A stretch of 64,000 nucleotides of DNA from Aldehydirespirator sp963662645 (GCA_963662645.2 OY759762.1:620001-684000); one strand, 5' to 3'. Counted from the stretch's first letter, positions 51,279 to 60,166 are shown. Notes: generated from the letters alone by a model not told the origin. Numbers and translations: made by a program.

Positions 51279-52688
51279 TTACCCGTGCAGCGAGCGACCC
51301 GTCAGCGACAGGACGGTCTCCCCGAACAGCTCGCTCATCGTCGGATGGGGTTGGATCAAGCCAGCCACCTCGGCCGCGGTGGCCTCCCAGTTCACGGCCA
51401 GATAGGCTTGGCCCAACTGCTCGGTGACCCACGGACCGGCCATGTGGACACCGAGGATCCGGCCGCCTGTGCCGTCAGCCTGCTTCTCGGCGACCACCTT
51501 CACCAATCCCTCGGTCTCGCCCAGGATCTGGGCCCGTCCGTTGGCCATGTAGCGGTGTGTCGAGGTCACCACCTCGAAGCCGGCCTCGACCGCGCTCTGC
51601 TCGGTGTGCCCCGCGAAGGCCACCTCGGGGTGGCAGTAGATGCACCAGGGCGTGCCGTGGTAGTCGAGGGGCTCGGGGTCCTCGCCCAGGATGTCGCGGA
51701 TCACGAGCATGCCCTCGGCGAAGGCGGTATGGGCCAGCTGCGGGCTGTCGACCACGTCGCCCACGGCCCAGACGCCCGGCGCGGTCGTGCGGCCGCGGTC
51801 GTCGACCGCGATGAAGCCGCGGGCGTCGAGTTCCACGCCGGCGGAGTCGAGACCCAAGCCCTCTGTCCGGGGCCGCCGGCCCACCGCCACCACGACCATC
51901 TCAACGCCGACCTGCTTGCCCTCCCCGAAGGAGACGACGGTGCCGGAGCGGTCCGGCCGGGGCTCGTGGCCATGCACCGTCACACCGGTGTGCACCTCGA
52001 TCCCCCGCTTGCGGAACGATCTCCTCACAACCTTGGCAACCTCGGCGTCGCATCCGGTCAGGATGTTGGGAAGAGCCTCCAGGACGGTGACCTCAGTGCC
52101 CAGGTCGCCCATCATCGACGCGAACTCGCAGCCGATGGCACCGCCGCCGATGACTGCGGCCGAGGCGGGCAGGCGGCTGATCGAGAACAGCTCGTCGGAG
52201 GTGACCACCAGCTCGCCGTCGACGTCGAAGCCGCCGATGGTCCGGGGCGTCGAACCCGTGGCCAGGATGATCGAAGCTCCGGACAGCGTTCGAGAGGAGC
52301 CGTCGGCCGCCGCCGCCCGCACTGTGCCGGCCGGGCCGAGGGCGCCGACGCCCGGGTAGACGGTCACCTTGCGCTGTCCCAGCACCGACGACAGCCCGGC
52401 CATCATCTTGTCGATGACCTGCTGCTTGCGGTCCAGCACGGCGGACCAGTCGAGGCTGGGCTCGCCCGCGGCCACCCCGAACTCGGCCGCCCTCGCCACC
52501 GTGCGGTACACCGAGGCCGCCTCCAGGAGCTCCTTGGCCGGGATGCAGCCGACGTGCAGACAGGTGCCGCCGACCTTGTGCTTCTCCACGACGGCCACGT
52601 CGAGGCCCGCGCTGGCGCCGTACAGGGCCGCCGCGTAGCCGCCGGGACCGCCGCCTATGACGATCACATCGTGCACGGAGTCGCTCAC
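51279..52688 (-). CDS. lpd: Dihydrolipoamide dehydrogenase (E3)
   Basis: The 469-residue flavoprotein has VIVIGGGPGGYAAA (FAD), the redox pair in GGTCLHVGCIPAK (Cys43, Cys48), AVIGGGAIGCEFASMMGDLG (NAD), VWAVGDVV and the C-terminal HPTMSE with the catalytic His-Glu. It reoxidises dihydrolipoyl groups on E2. The GTG start is preceded by GGGAGG, and the whole segment from ribosome-binding site to fourth codon is duplicated 73 bp upstream. It heads an lpd-E2-lipBA gene run. Confidence 0.94.
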   Translation of the reverse strand: MSDSVHDVIVIGGGPGGYAAALYGASAGLDVAVVEKHKVGGTCLHVGCIPAKELLEAASVYRTVARAAEFGVAAGEPSLDWSAVLDRKQQVIDKMMAGLSSVLGQRKVTVYPGVGALGPAGTVRAAAADGSSRTLSGASIILATGSTPRTIGGFDVDGELVVTSDELFSISRLPASAAVIGGGAIGCEFASMMGDLGTEVTVLEALPNILTGCDAEVAKVVRRSFRKRGIEVHTGVTVHGHEPRPDRSGTVVSFGEGKQVGVEMVVVAVGRRPRTEGLGLDSAGVELDARGFIAVDDRGRTTAPGVWAVGDVVDSPQLAHTAFAEGMLVIRDILGEDPEPLDYHGTPWCIYCHPEVAFAGHTEQSAVEAGFEVVTSTHRYMANGRAQILGETEGLVKVVAEKQADGTGGRILGVHMAGPWVTEQLGQAYLAVNWEATAAEVAGLIQPHPTMSELFGETVLSLTGRSLHG

Positions 52689-52790
52689 CCAGCCTCCCGG
52701 ATCATGGCGCGACCCGTCGATCTCAGCATCGACCAGACCGCCCTGCAGATGAGTCGCTCACCGAGCCTCCCGGATCATGGCGCGACCCTA
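52681..52790 (-). repeat. 73-bp tandem duplication of the lpd translation start
   Basis: On the reverse strand GGGTCGCGCCATGATCCGGG, AGGCT and GGTGAGCGACTC occur twice, with GTG codons at 52761 and 52688. The upstream copy keeps the GGGAGG ribosome-binding site and codes MSDSSAGRSGRC before a stop at 52723. The 73-bp spacing is out of frame, so it makes a mini-ORF rather than a longer Lpd. Confidence 0.75.
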
Positions 52791-52806
52791 CCGGGTCCTG
52801 CCACCG

Positions 52807-52908
52807 TCAGAACCAGCCGAACCTGCCGGACAGCACCTGGACGGTGAAGGCCACCAGGATGGCGAGACCGCACAACAGCGCGGTGAGTATCAACCTGCGG
52901 GTGCTCAC
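52807..52908 (-). CDS. Small single-span membrane protein, 33 residues
   Basis: GTG 52908 opens a short frame coding a basic start (MSTRR), one hydrophobic helix (LILTALLCGLAILVAFTVQVL) and a short tail ending RFGWF. GGGAG lies about ten bases upstream. It follows the LapA-domain gene on the same strand and precedes lpd. The composition fits a real membrane micro-protein; no function is known. Confidence 0.45.
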   Translation of the reverse strand: MSTRRLILTALLCGLAILVAFTVQVLSGRFGWF

Positions 52909-52982
52909 GATGAGCGGCTCCCTATCTCGTCTCGAAGCTGCTGTCCGCCGATTCGCCTACGTGAGCATCGACCTGTGCGTGT

Positions 52983-53312
52983 TCACGATCGGCGGCGACG
53001 CCGACGCCGACGACGCCGGCCGACCACCCAGCCGAGAAGCTCGGTGAGCACCGCTCCCGCGGCGGCGGCAACGATGATCACCGCCCACAGCGGGCCGTTC
53101 ACCTCGATGAACAACCAGGTGACGGGCACCTCGCTGTCGTTCTGGACGACGAAGACGATCAGGGCGGCCGCGACCACCAGGGCGATCACCACCCCGGGCC
53201 GCATCAACCGCTGCCGGCCGGCGGGCTTGGCGTCGCGGCCACCGGTGTCGGAGGCACCGGCGAGTCGAGGATCGAACAGCTCGCGATCAGATGGTGTCAG
53301 ATCTTCTTCCAC
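52983..53312 (-). CDS. LapA-domain (DUF1049) membrane protein
   Basis: The 109-residue protein has two hydrophobic helices (VVIALVVAAALIVFVVQN and GPLWAVIIVAAAAGAVLTELLGWVVG). Between them is VPVTWLFIEVNGPLW, which matches the LapA/DUF1049 pattern in which an FxxQN end of helix 1 is followed by a short loop. The N-terminal 37 residues are polar, and the C-terminus is a run of Arg residues that should stay cytoplasmic. LapA proteins are linked to envelope assembly, but the role in actinobacteria is not established. Confidence 0.82.
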   Translation of the reverse strand: MEEDLTPSDRELFDPRLAGASDTGGRDAKPAGRQRLMRPGVVIALVVAAALIVFVVQNDSEVPVTWLFIEVNGPLWAVIIVAAAAGAVLTELLGWVVGRRRRRRRRRRS

Positions 53313-53373
53313 GTCAGCCTCTATCTCTCCCGACGGGCCGCGGGGATGCTAGACCAACCGCGGTGGGACAGCC

Positions 53374-54279
53374 ATGCGGGTAGCGGTCACGGGCTCTACC
53401 GGGCTCATCGGCCGTGCTCTGGTCGTGCGCCTGGCTGCCGGCGGGCACGAGCCGGTGCGGGTGGTGAGGGCAGCAGCCGCGCCCGACCAGCAGGGGCCCG
53501 TCGTGAACTGGGACCCCGCCGCGAACCGGATCGAGGTCGAAGCCTTGGAGGGCCTCGACGCTGTGGTGCATCTGGCCGGCGAGCCCATCGCGGCCCGGCG
53601 TTGGTCGCCCGCGCAGAAGCAGCGGATCGCGGAGAGCCGCGTCCAGGCCACCGCGCTGCTGGCCGGCGCGCTGGCCCGCCTCGACCAGCCGCCCGGAGTG
53701 CTGGTGTCGGCCTCGGCCATCGGCTTCTACGGAGACCGGGGCGACGAGCGACTCGACGAGTCGTCCAGCGGCGGGCACGACTTCCTGGCGCAGGTGTGCC
53801 GCGACTGGGAGACGGCCGCAGATCCGGCTCGCGAGGCCGGCATCCGGGTCGCCCATCCCCGCACCGGGGTCGTGTTGAGCCAGTCGGGGGGCGCGCTGGC
53901 CGAGATGCTCCCCTTCTTCCGTCTGGGCCTCGGAGGCCGGATCGGGAGCGGCCACCAGTGGGTCAGCTGGATCACCCTGCACGACGAGGTCGAGGCCCTG
54001 CTCTGGCTGCTGACCGCCGACGTGGAGGGCCCGGTGAACCTCACCGCGCCCGAGCCAATCACCAACCGTCAACTGACGGCAGCCCTGGGTCGGGCCATGC
54101 GCCGACCCACCCTGCTGCCCACGCCCAAGCCAGCCCTCTGGGCCCGCCTCGGCCGCGAACTCACCGAGGCCCTGCTCTACAGCAGTGCCCGAGTCGATCC
54201 CGCCGTGCTGCTGCGCCGCGGCTTCCACTTCGCCCACCCCAACATCGTCACCGCGCTCGCCGCGGTTCTGGGTCGCTGA
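53374..54279 (+). CDS. TIGR01777-type NAD-dependent epimerase/dehydratase (YfcH family)
   Basis: The 301-residue SDR starts RVAVTGSTGLIGRALV and has DAVVHLAGEPIAARRW, LVSASAIGFYGDRGDE, DFLAQVCRDWE and HPRTGVVLSQSGGALAEMLPFFRLGLGG. It ends with RGFHFAHPNIVTAL, the diagnostic tail of this family. Members bind NAD(P) and have been linked to division or nucleotide-sugar-like substrates, but the reaction is unknown. It is divergent from the LapA gene. Confidence 0.88.
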   Translation: MRVAVTGSTGLIGRALVVRLAAGGHEPVRVVRAAAAPDQQGPVVNWDPAANRIEVEALEGLDAVVHLAGEPIAARRWSPAQKQRIAESRVQATALLAGALARLDQPPGVLVSASAIGFYGDRGDERLDESSSGGHDFLAQVCRDWETAADPAREAGIRVAHPRTGVVLSQSGGALAEMLPFFRLGLGGRIGSGHQWVSWITLHDEVEALLWLLTADVEGPVNLTAPEPITNRQLTAALGRAMRRPTLLPTPKPALWARLGRELTEALLYSSARVDPAVLLRRGFHFAHPNIVTALAAVLGR

Positions 54280-54311
54280 ACCAGCTCCCCCCGACAAATC
54301 CTGTCCAGAGG

Positions 54312-54341
54312 TTGCGCCGTAACGTGGAATAGTATTATATT
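54312..54341 (+). promoter_or_regulatory. Possible promoter of the mazEF-like pair
   Basis: TTGCGC (54312-54317) and TATATT (54336-54341) are 18 bases apart. The -10 side lies in TAGTATTATATTTC, an AT-rich island in an otherwise GC-rich region, about 50 bp before the antitoxin start. Confidence 0.4.
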
Positions 54342-54393
54342 TCATTAGCAGCCATGAAGACTGCCGCCCAGCAGAGCATCGAGGGTGATGACC

Positions 54394-54696
54394 ATGAGAT
54401 CAGCGACTGAGACAATTCGGGCATGGCACCGCCGATTGGTGGGGGCGAGAGGATCAGTACGTGCCCGGTTCAGCGACGAGGAGTTGTCCGTCATCGACCG
54501 GCTCGTATCCGATGGGATTGGAACTGACCGGGAGAACGTCATCCGCCAAGCAGTGCGCTGGTACGACGACGCACTTGAGCGCCATCGCGTCGGAAAGGCC
54601 ATCGAGGACCACTACCTCCGGCACCCCCAGACCGAGGCCGACCACGCCCAGGCAATGGCCAACGCCATCGCCTTGACTGAAGCAGAGTCGTGGTAG
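54394..54696 (+). CDS. Ribbon-helix-helix antitoxin (MazE-like)
   Basis: The 100-residue protein contains VRARFSDEELSVIDRLVSDGIGTDRENVIRQAVRWYDDALER, a beta strand plus two helices typical of ribbon-helix-helix repressors, and an acidic toxin-binding tail. It precedes and overlaps by seven bases a MazF-type toxin gene. GAGGG (54381-54385) favours ATG 54394; GTG 54385 and ATG 54388 are in-frame alternatives. It probably neutralises the toxin and represses the operon. Confidence 0.75.
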   Translation: MRSATETIRAWHRRLVGARGSVRARFSDEELSVIDRLVSDGIGTDRENVIRQAVRWYDDALERHRVGKAIEDHYLRHPQTEADHAQAMANAIALTEAESW

Positions 54697-55001
54697 CCCA
54701 AGGCGAGCTCTGGCTGCTCGAGACACCCAGCCATAAGGCCCGACCCGTCCTGGTCATCACGCGCAGCCAGGCAATAGACGCACTGGACGCGGTGGTGGTA
54801 GCACCGGTGAGCAGCACCGAGCGGAGGATCCCCACATGCATGCCTGTCGGATCCGACGAGGGCTTGGACCACGACAGCGTCGCTTCCTTCGACAACCTCG
54901 CCGTTGTGCCGAAGTCCCTCCTGACAGCACGCCTTGGCGCGCTGAAGCCAGAAGGCGTCCAGCGCATGTGCGGTGCCCTCAACGCCCTCGCTGACTGCTG
55001 A
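54690..55001 (+). CDS. MazF/PemK-family endoribonuclease toxin
   Basis: The 103-residue protein has QGELWLLETPSHKARPVLVITR, the MazF opening with the R-P-x-L-V-I core. VVVAPVSSTERRIPTCMPVG follows, with the catalytic-strand pattern, and then ASFDNLAVVPKSLLTARLGAL. MazF toxins cut mRNA at short motifs and are held in check by the partner antitoxin. GTG 54690 overlaps the antitoxin end, as expected for a coupled module. Confidence 0.87.
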   Translation: MVAQGELWLLETPSHKARPVLVITRSQAIDALDAVVVAPVSSTERRIPTCMPVGSDEGLDHDSVASFDNLAVVPKSLLTARLGALKPEGVQRMCGALNALADC

Positions 55002-55157
55002 AGCGCGCCCCGGCCTAGAGGCCTCAACGCGACGCGCCGGGCGCGATTGTCGTCGTAGCGCTGCCCGGTGGCAGAATCGGGCAGTGGACGGCCTCTGCGA
55101 CCAGGTTCGCCCAATTCCAGAAAATGGCGCGAAGATCCGGCTGCAAGGCTCGGTGCC

Positions 55158-55817
55158 GTGAGGCGAGCAGCCCAGCGGGCGGCCCGACTGGCGGTGGCGA
55201 CTCTCTGCGCGGCAGCGGTCTTGGCGGCCGCTCCGGCGGCGGCGTCCGCAGATACCACGGGCCGGTTCTATCCGGAGCAGCGGCTGTCGAAGGGCTGGTT
55301 CGGGGTACTCACCTACAAGTTCGTCCGCGACGAGATACCGGGCGGCAGGACTGCGCTATCGTCGTGCTCGACGGCGAACCGGTTCGAAGACCTGTCCAGG
55401 GAGTCGCAGTTCAAGCGCGACGCCCTGACATGCCTGGCGGGGCTCGGGTACTTCGACGAGGTGCCACTGCCCGATGGACGCTCGCCGGGGTGGAGGACAG
55501 CGGGTTCCTCTGCACCAGACCCGGAGTCTGTCGTAGCGACCAAGACTTGGGCCGAGTGCGACGGCACATCCGACGGTGACAGCGAATGGACGACGACGCT
55601 CAACGAGGCTGGCTCCGGGTCATGGTGGTATCAGGCCGCCCGCCATTCCGACGGCACCACTTGGGCCGGCGACGGCGACGACGCGGCCTTCTTGGACAGA
55701 TTCCGTGGCGCAGACACGCTGTATATGAGCGTCGACTATGACGGAGGCGCCGATCAAATGACCTTTGACATAGGCGACTCTCCTATCTTGGCCGTCATCC
55801 GAGACGCCTGCCGATAA
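55158..55817 (+). CDS. Secreted protein of unknown function, paralogous to the 35253 product
   Basis: The 219-residue protein begins at GTG with a signal peptide (RRAAQRAARLAVATLCAAAVLAAAPAAASA). The mature part contains KRDALTCLAGLGYFDEVPLPDG, a Trp/Asp/Ser-rich middle and the end MTFDIGDSPILAVIRDAC. The Cys-containing helix and the C-terminal block align with the protein at 35253 in the same order and spacing. The frame is open further upstream to 55068, but the signal peptide fixes the start near 55158. The 155-bp gap before it shows no gene. Confidence 0.68.
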   Translation: MRRAAQRAARLAVATLCAAAVLAAAPAAASADTTGRFYPEQRLSKGWFGVLTYKFVRDEIPGGRTALSSCSTANRFEDLSRESQFKRDALTCLAGLGYFDEVPLPDGRSPGWRTAGSSAPDPESVVATKTWAECDGTSDGDSEWTTTLNEAGSGSWWYQAARHSDGTTWAGDGDDAAFLDRFRGADTLYMSVDYDGGADQMTFDIGDSPILAVIRDACR

Positions 55818-55904
55818 TGAGGGTGACCTCCACCGGTGGATGCGACAGATCGGCCACGATGGAGTCGTTGCGGCCCGAGCGGTTCACCAAGGAAGCCGGC
55901 ACTT

Positions 55905-56235
55905 CCCCGCTGATCGGTCAGGTGGAAAGGGCGGGGATGGTTCCCGCGGTGTGACGGCAATCGAGTTCGTACTGGTCGGGTGGGCAGTCCAGGCTGGTGT
56001 GGCGGCGGTGGGTGTTGTAGCGGGCGAGCCACTAAAGACCGATCGTCGGGCGGCGCGGTCGGTGTAGCGGTGCCGGTTGACGAGCTCTCGCTTGAGGCTG
56101 GAGAAGAACGCCTCGGCCACCGCGTTGCTCGGACCCGAGACGACCGCGCCCCCGAACTGCCAGTCCTGGCCAGAGTTGACGACATGCTGGCACCCGAACC
56201 TGCGACCGTAGCCCGGCCGCTCTTCGCGCCGATCT
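55905..56235 (-). pseudogene. IS3-family transposase (integrase core) fragment, frameshifted
   Basis: Reverse-strand frames contain NAVAEAFFSSLKRELVNRHRYTDRAA, the conserved end of the IS3 OrfB catalytic domain with its third acidic residue. After a frameshift LARYNTHRRHTSLDC appears in another frame. No start, N-terminal half or clear terminal repeats remain, so only the 3' part of an old insertion survives. The region from 55818 to 55904 shows nothing else. Confidence 0.7.
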
Positions 56236-56270
56236 AGGGCACCGCGCTCGCGGCGTAGCCGAGCGGGGGG

Positions 56271-56798
56271 TTAGGGACCGCGGCGGGGGCGCTGGTCGGT
56301 GGCCGCGCCTACTGCGAGTTGGTCGACGATCTCGTTCCACTCGTTGCCGGAGTGGCCCTTCACCCAGCGGAACGAGACCTCGCCCAGCCGGGACTCGTAG
56401 AGCCCGATCAGCGGCTTCCACAGGTCCTGGTTTTCTACCGGCTTGCGTTTGGAGTTGCGCCAGCCCCGCCGCTTCCAGCCCTCGTACCAGCGGTCGCGGA
56501 AGCAGTTGACGACGTAAGTGGAGTCCGACACCACCTCGACCGGGCCCTCCAGCTCCCGCAGCGCTTCCAGCACCGCCTGTAGCTCCATTCGCTGGTTGGT
56601 GGTGGCCGGCTCGGGACCGCAGGCCCAGTCGCCGCCGGGCACCGCCCAGGCCCAGCCTCCCGGTCCGGGGTTGCCCAGGCAGGCACCGTCGGTGTACACG
56701 ACAGTCGGCTCGGCAGCGGATCCGGCAACGGGTTCGACCGGGGGCTCGGCGGCGAGTCCGGGAAGGGGTTCGGCGACCACGCCTTGATGGTCGCGCAT
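56271..56798 (-). CDS. rnhA: Ribonuclease HI
   Basis: The 175-residue enzyme has all four acidic catalytic residues: Asp37 in VVYTDGACLGNPGPGGWAW, Glu72 in RMELQAVLEAL, Asp92 in SDSTYVVNCF and Asp159 in NEWNEIVDQLA. The WRNSKRKPVENQDLW basic protrusion of the E. coli type is present. It cleaves RNA in RNA-DNA hybrids. A 30-residue Pro/Ala/Glu N-terminal extension precedes the fold. It is divergent from aceE with a 39-bp gap. Confidence 0.94.
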   Translation of the reverse strand: MRDHQGVVAEPLPGLAAEPPVEPVAGSAAEPTVVYTDGACLGNPGPGGWAWAVPGGDWACGPEPATTNQRMELQAVLEALRELEGPVEVVSDSTYVVNCFRDRWYEGWKRRGWRNSKRKPVENQDLWKPLIGLYESRLGEVSFRWVKGHSGNEWNEIVDQLAVGAATDQRPRRGP

Positions 56799-56837
56799 CG
56801 AAGCCCCAAAGTCGCGAATCCATCCTTTGCTGCCATC

Positions 56838-59579
56838 ATGGGGGCAGTGGCCGACAACTTCCTGCGCCAGCTTCCAGACATCGACCCGGCCGAGACCCAG
56901 GAATGGATCGACTCGCTCGACGCCGTCGTCGCGGCGAGCGGGCGGGAGCGGGCCCGCTACATCGTCGCCAAGCTCCTAGAACGCTCCAACGAGCAGCAGG
57001 TCGGCGTCCCGCCCACCACCTACACCCCCTACATCAACACCATCCCCGCCTCCGAGCAGCCCTTCTTCCCCGGCGACGAGCAGATCGAGCGCCGCATCCG
57101 CGCCTTCATCCGCTGGAACGCGGCGGCCATGGTCATCCGGGCCAACAAGGCGGCCGACGGGATCGGCGGCCACCTGTCCACCTTCGCCTCGTCGGCCTCC
57201 CTGTACGAAGTGGGCTTCAACCACTTCTTCAAGGGCAAGGACGACGGCCTGGTCGGCGATCACGTCTACTTCCAGGGCCACGCCGCCCCCGGGGTGTACG
57301 CCCGGGCCTACCTGGAGGGCCGCCTCACCGAGCAGGAACTCGACAACTTCCGGATGGAGGTGGGCGACAACGGGCTGTCGGGATACCCCCACCCCCGGCT
57401 CATGCCCGACTTCTGGGAGTACCCGACGGTGTCGATGGGTCTCGGGCCGATCAACTCCATCTACCACGCCCGCTTCAACCGGTACATGCACAACCGCCGC
57501 ATCGACGACACTGCGGACAGCACGGTCTGGTGCTTCCTGGGTGACGGCGAGTGCGACGAGCCCGAGACGCTGGGCGCCATCGCCCTGGCCGGCCGCAACG
57601 ACCTCGACAACCTCAATTGGGTCGTCAACTGCAACCTCCAGCGCCTCGACGGCCCCGTGAGGGGCAACGGCAAGATCATCCAGGAGCTCGAGGGCGTGTT
57701 CCGGGGCGCGGGATGGAACGTGATCAAGGTGATCTGGGGCACCAAGTGGGACGATCTGCTCATGCGCGACACCGACGGCGCGCTGCTCAACAAGATGGCG
57801 ACCACCGTGGACGGCGAGTACCAGCGCTACGCGGTGGAGACCGGCGCCTACATCCGGGAGCACTTCTTCGGTCCCGATCCCCGCCTGCGCAAGCTGGTCG
57901 AGCACCTCACCGACGAGGAGCTGAGGGTGCTGCCCCGGGGAGGCCACGACTACCAGAAGGTGTACGCGGCGTTCAAGGCCGCCACCGAAGTCACCGGCCA
58001 GCCCACCGTCATCCTGGCCAAGACCATCAAGGGATGGACCCTCGGGGAGGGATTCGAGGGCCGCAACGCCACCCACCAGATCAAGAAGATGACCACTACC
58101 CAGCTGATGGAACTGCGTTCCCGGCTGCACATGGAGGAGGAGATCGACGAGGCAGACCTCGCCGACGGGATCCCGCCCTACTACCGAGCGCCTCCCGACT
58201 CGCCGGAGATCCGCTACATGATGGACCGCCGCCGCGCTCTCGACGGCGCGGTGCCCCGCCGGGTGGTGCGGGACCGCCGCCCCATCACGCTCCCCGCCGA
58301 CGGGCCCTTCCTCGACATGCGCAAGGGCTCCGGCGGGCGCGAGGTCTCGACCACCATGGCATTCACATCCCTGCTGCGCGACCTGATGCGCGACCAGCAC
58401 TTCGGCCGGCGGGTCGTGCCGATCGTGCCCGACGAGGCCCGCACCTTCGGCATGGACTCGCTGTTCCGGGAGTTCCGCATCTACGCACCCCACGGCCAGC
58501 TCTACGAGCCGGTGGACCACGACCTGCTGTTGAGCTACAGCGAATCGACCGACGGCCAGATCCTCGAGGAGGGCATCACCGAGTGCGGCTCGCTGGCCAG
58601 CTGGCTGGCCGCGGCCACGTCCTACGCCAACCTCGGCGTGCCCATGGTGCCCTTCTTCGCCTTCTACTCCATGTTCGGCTTCCAGCGGGTCGGCGACTCG
58701 ATCTGGGCCGCGGCCGACGCCCGGGCCCGGGGATTCCTCATCGGCGCCACCGCGGGCCGCACGACGCTGCCGGGCGAGGGGCTCCAGCACCAGGACGGCC
58801 ACAGCCACGTGCTGGCGTCGACGGTGCCGGCGTGCGAGGCCTACGACCCGGCCTTCGCCTACGAGCTGGGGGCCATCGTCGACGAGGGCCTGCACCGGAT
58901 GTACCCGCCGGAGGCCGCCGACGGAACGGACGTCTTCTACTACATCACCGTCTACAACGAGAACTATGAGCAGCCGTCCCGCCCCGATCACGTGACCGGC
59001 GCCGACATCACCAGCGGCCTCTACAAGTTCGACGACGGCCCCGGCAACCGCGGGCGCACGGCAACGATCCTGTTCTCGGGAGCGTCGGTGGGCGCGGCGC
59101 TCGAGGCCCAGGCGCTGCTGGCCCAGCATCACGACACCTCGGCCGAACTCTGGAGCGCCACGTCGTATCAGAGACTGAGGCGGGAAGCGCTAGACGTAGA
59201 GCGCCGCAACCGGCTGGACCCGGCGTCCGAGCCCGCCGTGCCGCTGGTCACCAGGAAGCTGACCGACTCCGACGGGCCGATCGTGGCCGTGACCGACTTC
59301 ATGACCCTGGTCCCCGACCAGATCGCCCGCTTCACTCCACGGCCCCTGCACGTGCTGGGCACCGACGGGTTCGGCCGCTCGGACACCCGCGAGGCGCTGC
59401 GGCGATTTTTCGAGGTGGACGCGCCTCACATCGTGCTGGCCGTGCTGTCGGCCTTGATGGAGTCGGGCGAGGCGTCACCGGACGAGGTGTCCGCAGCCAT
59501 GGACCGGTACGGCATCGAGGCCGACCGCGACGATCCCGGCCACCCCGACACCGGCGCACGGCTATCCTCCGACCAATGA
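56838..59579 (+). CDS. aceE: Pyruvate dehydrogenase E1 component, homodimeric type
   Basis: The 913-residue protein matches AceE from end to end: PYINTIPASEQPFFPGDEQIERRIRAFIRWNAAAMV, GGHLSTFASSASLYEVGFNHFF, the thiamin-diphosphate motif GDGECDEPETLGAIALAGRNDLDNLNWVVNCN, TIKGWTLG, and a transketolase-like second half with GLQHQDGHSHVLA and YNENYEQP. It decarboxylates pyruvate and acetylates E2, presumably the product at 49788. ATG 56838 starts GAVADNFLRQLPDIDP; an in-frame ATG at 56784 would overlap rnhA. The TGA overlaps the next ATG. Confidence 0.95.
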   Translation: MGAVADNFLRQLPDIDPAETQEWIDSLDAVVAASGRERARYIVAKLLERSNEQQVGVPPTTYTPYINTIPASEQPFFPGDEQIERRIRAFIRWNAAAMVIRANKAADGIGGHLSTFASSASLYEVGFNHFFKGKDDGLVGDHVYFQGHAAPGVYARAYLEGRLTEQELDNFRMEVGDNGLSGYPHPRLMPDFWEYPTVSMGLGPINSIYHARFNRYMHNRRIDDTADSTVWCFLGDGECDEPETLGAIALAGRNDLDNLNWVVNCNLQRLDGPVRGNGKIIQELEGVFRGAGWNVIKVIWGTKWDDLLMRDTDGALLNKMATTVDGEYQRYAVETGAYIREHFFGPDPRLRKLVEHLTDEELRVLPRGGHDYQKVYAAFKAATEVTGQPTVILAKTIKGWTLGEGFEGRNATHQIKKMTTTQLMELRSRLHMEEEIDEADLADGIPPYYRAPPDSPEIRYMMDRRRALDGAVPRRVVRDRRPITLPADGPFLDMRKGSGGREVSTTMAFTSLLRDLMRDQHFGRRVVPIVPDEARTFGMDSLFREFRIYAPHGQLYEPVDHDLLLSYSESTDGQILEEGITECGSLASWLAAATSYANLGVPMVPFFAFYSMFGFQRVGDSIWAAADARARGFLIGATAGRTTLPGEGLQHQDGHSHVLASTVPACEAYDPAFAYELGAIVDEGLHRMYPPEAADGTDVFYYITVYNENYEQPSRPDHVTGADITSGLYKFDDGPGNRGRTATILFSGASVGAALEAQALLAQHHDTSAELWSATSYQRLRREALDVERRNRLDPASEPAVPLVTRKLTDSDGPIVAVTDFMTLVPDQIARFTPRPLHVLGTDGFGRSDTREALRRFFEVDAPHIVLAVLSALMESGEASPDEVSAAMDRYGIEADRDDPGHPDTGARLSSDQ

Positions 59580-60166
59580 AGGGGGTCGGGACAGGCACCC
59601 TGGCGGTGACCGGGAACGGGGCCGCCGACCATCTGATCAACTCGGATCCCCTGGCGCTGCTGCTGGGAATGATGCTCGACCAGCAGATCCCCATGGAGTG
59701 GGCATTCATGGGACCCTTCCGCCTGTCGGAGCGCCTCGGCGCCGAATTGGACGCCCACGACATCTCGGAGCAGGACCCCGACGCCTTTGCCGAACTGGTG
59801 AGGGCCAAGCCGGCGCTGCATCGCTTCCCGGGCTCGATGGCCAAGCGGATGCAGGCCCTGTGCCGCCATGTCGCCGACAACTACGAGGGCGACGCCGGGG
59901 CGCTCTGGGCCGGCGCAGAGAGCGGGGAGGAGCTATTTCGGCGTCTGCGGGACCTCCCCGGCTACGGAGACGAGAAGGCCCGGATCCTGACCGCGGTCCT
60001 CGCCAAGCGCTTCGACGTGCGCCCCGAGGGCTGGGAGGCCCAGGCCGGAGCCTTCGCCGACAACGAGCCGCGGTCGGTGGCCGACATCGACAGCCCCGAG
60101 GCACTGCAACGGGTGCGGGCGTGGAAGAAGGAGCAGAAGGCCCGGGGCAAGAAGAAGGACGAATGA
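59576..60166 (+). CDS. HhH-GPD-type DNA glycosylase-like protein
   Basis: The 196-residue protein contains LLLGMMLDQQIPMEWAFMGPFRLSERLG and a helix-hairpin-helix segment RRLRDLPGYGDEKARILTAVLAKRF, as in the actinobacterial HhH-GPD base-excision family. The usual catalytic Asp of the HhH-GPD motif is not obvious to me, so substrate and activity are uncertain. It starts within the aceE stop (ATGA), and its own stop overlaps the next ATG, making a three-gene translational chain. Confidence 0.82.
   Translation: MKGVGTGTLAVTGNGAADHLINSDPLALLLGMMLDQQIPMEWAFMGPFRLSERLGAELDAHDISEQDPDAFAELVRAKPALHRFPGSMAKRMQALCRHVADNYEGDAGALWAGAESGEELFRRLRDLPGYGDEKARILTAVLAKRFDVRPEGWEAQAGAFADNEPRSVADIDSPEALQRVRAWKKEQKARGKKKDE

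Noticed and set aside
56976..59132. 718-codon reverse-strand frame over aceE
   Set aside because: It is a codon-bias shadow of aceE. The product is Val/Gly/His-rich with no domain, while aceE is unmistakable.
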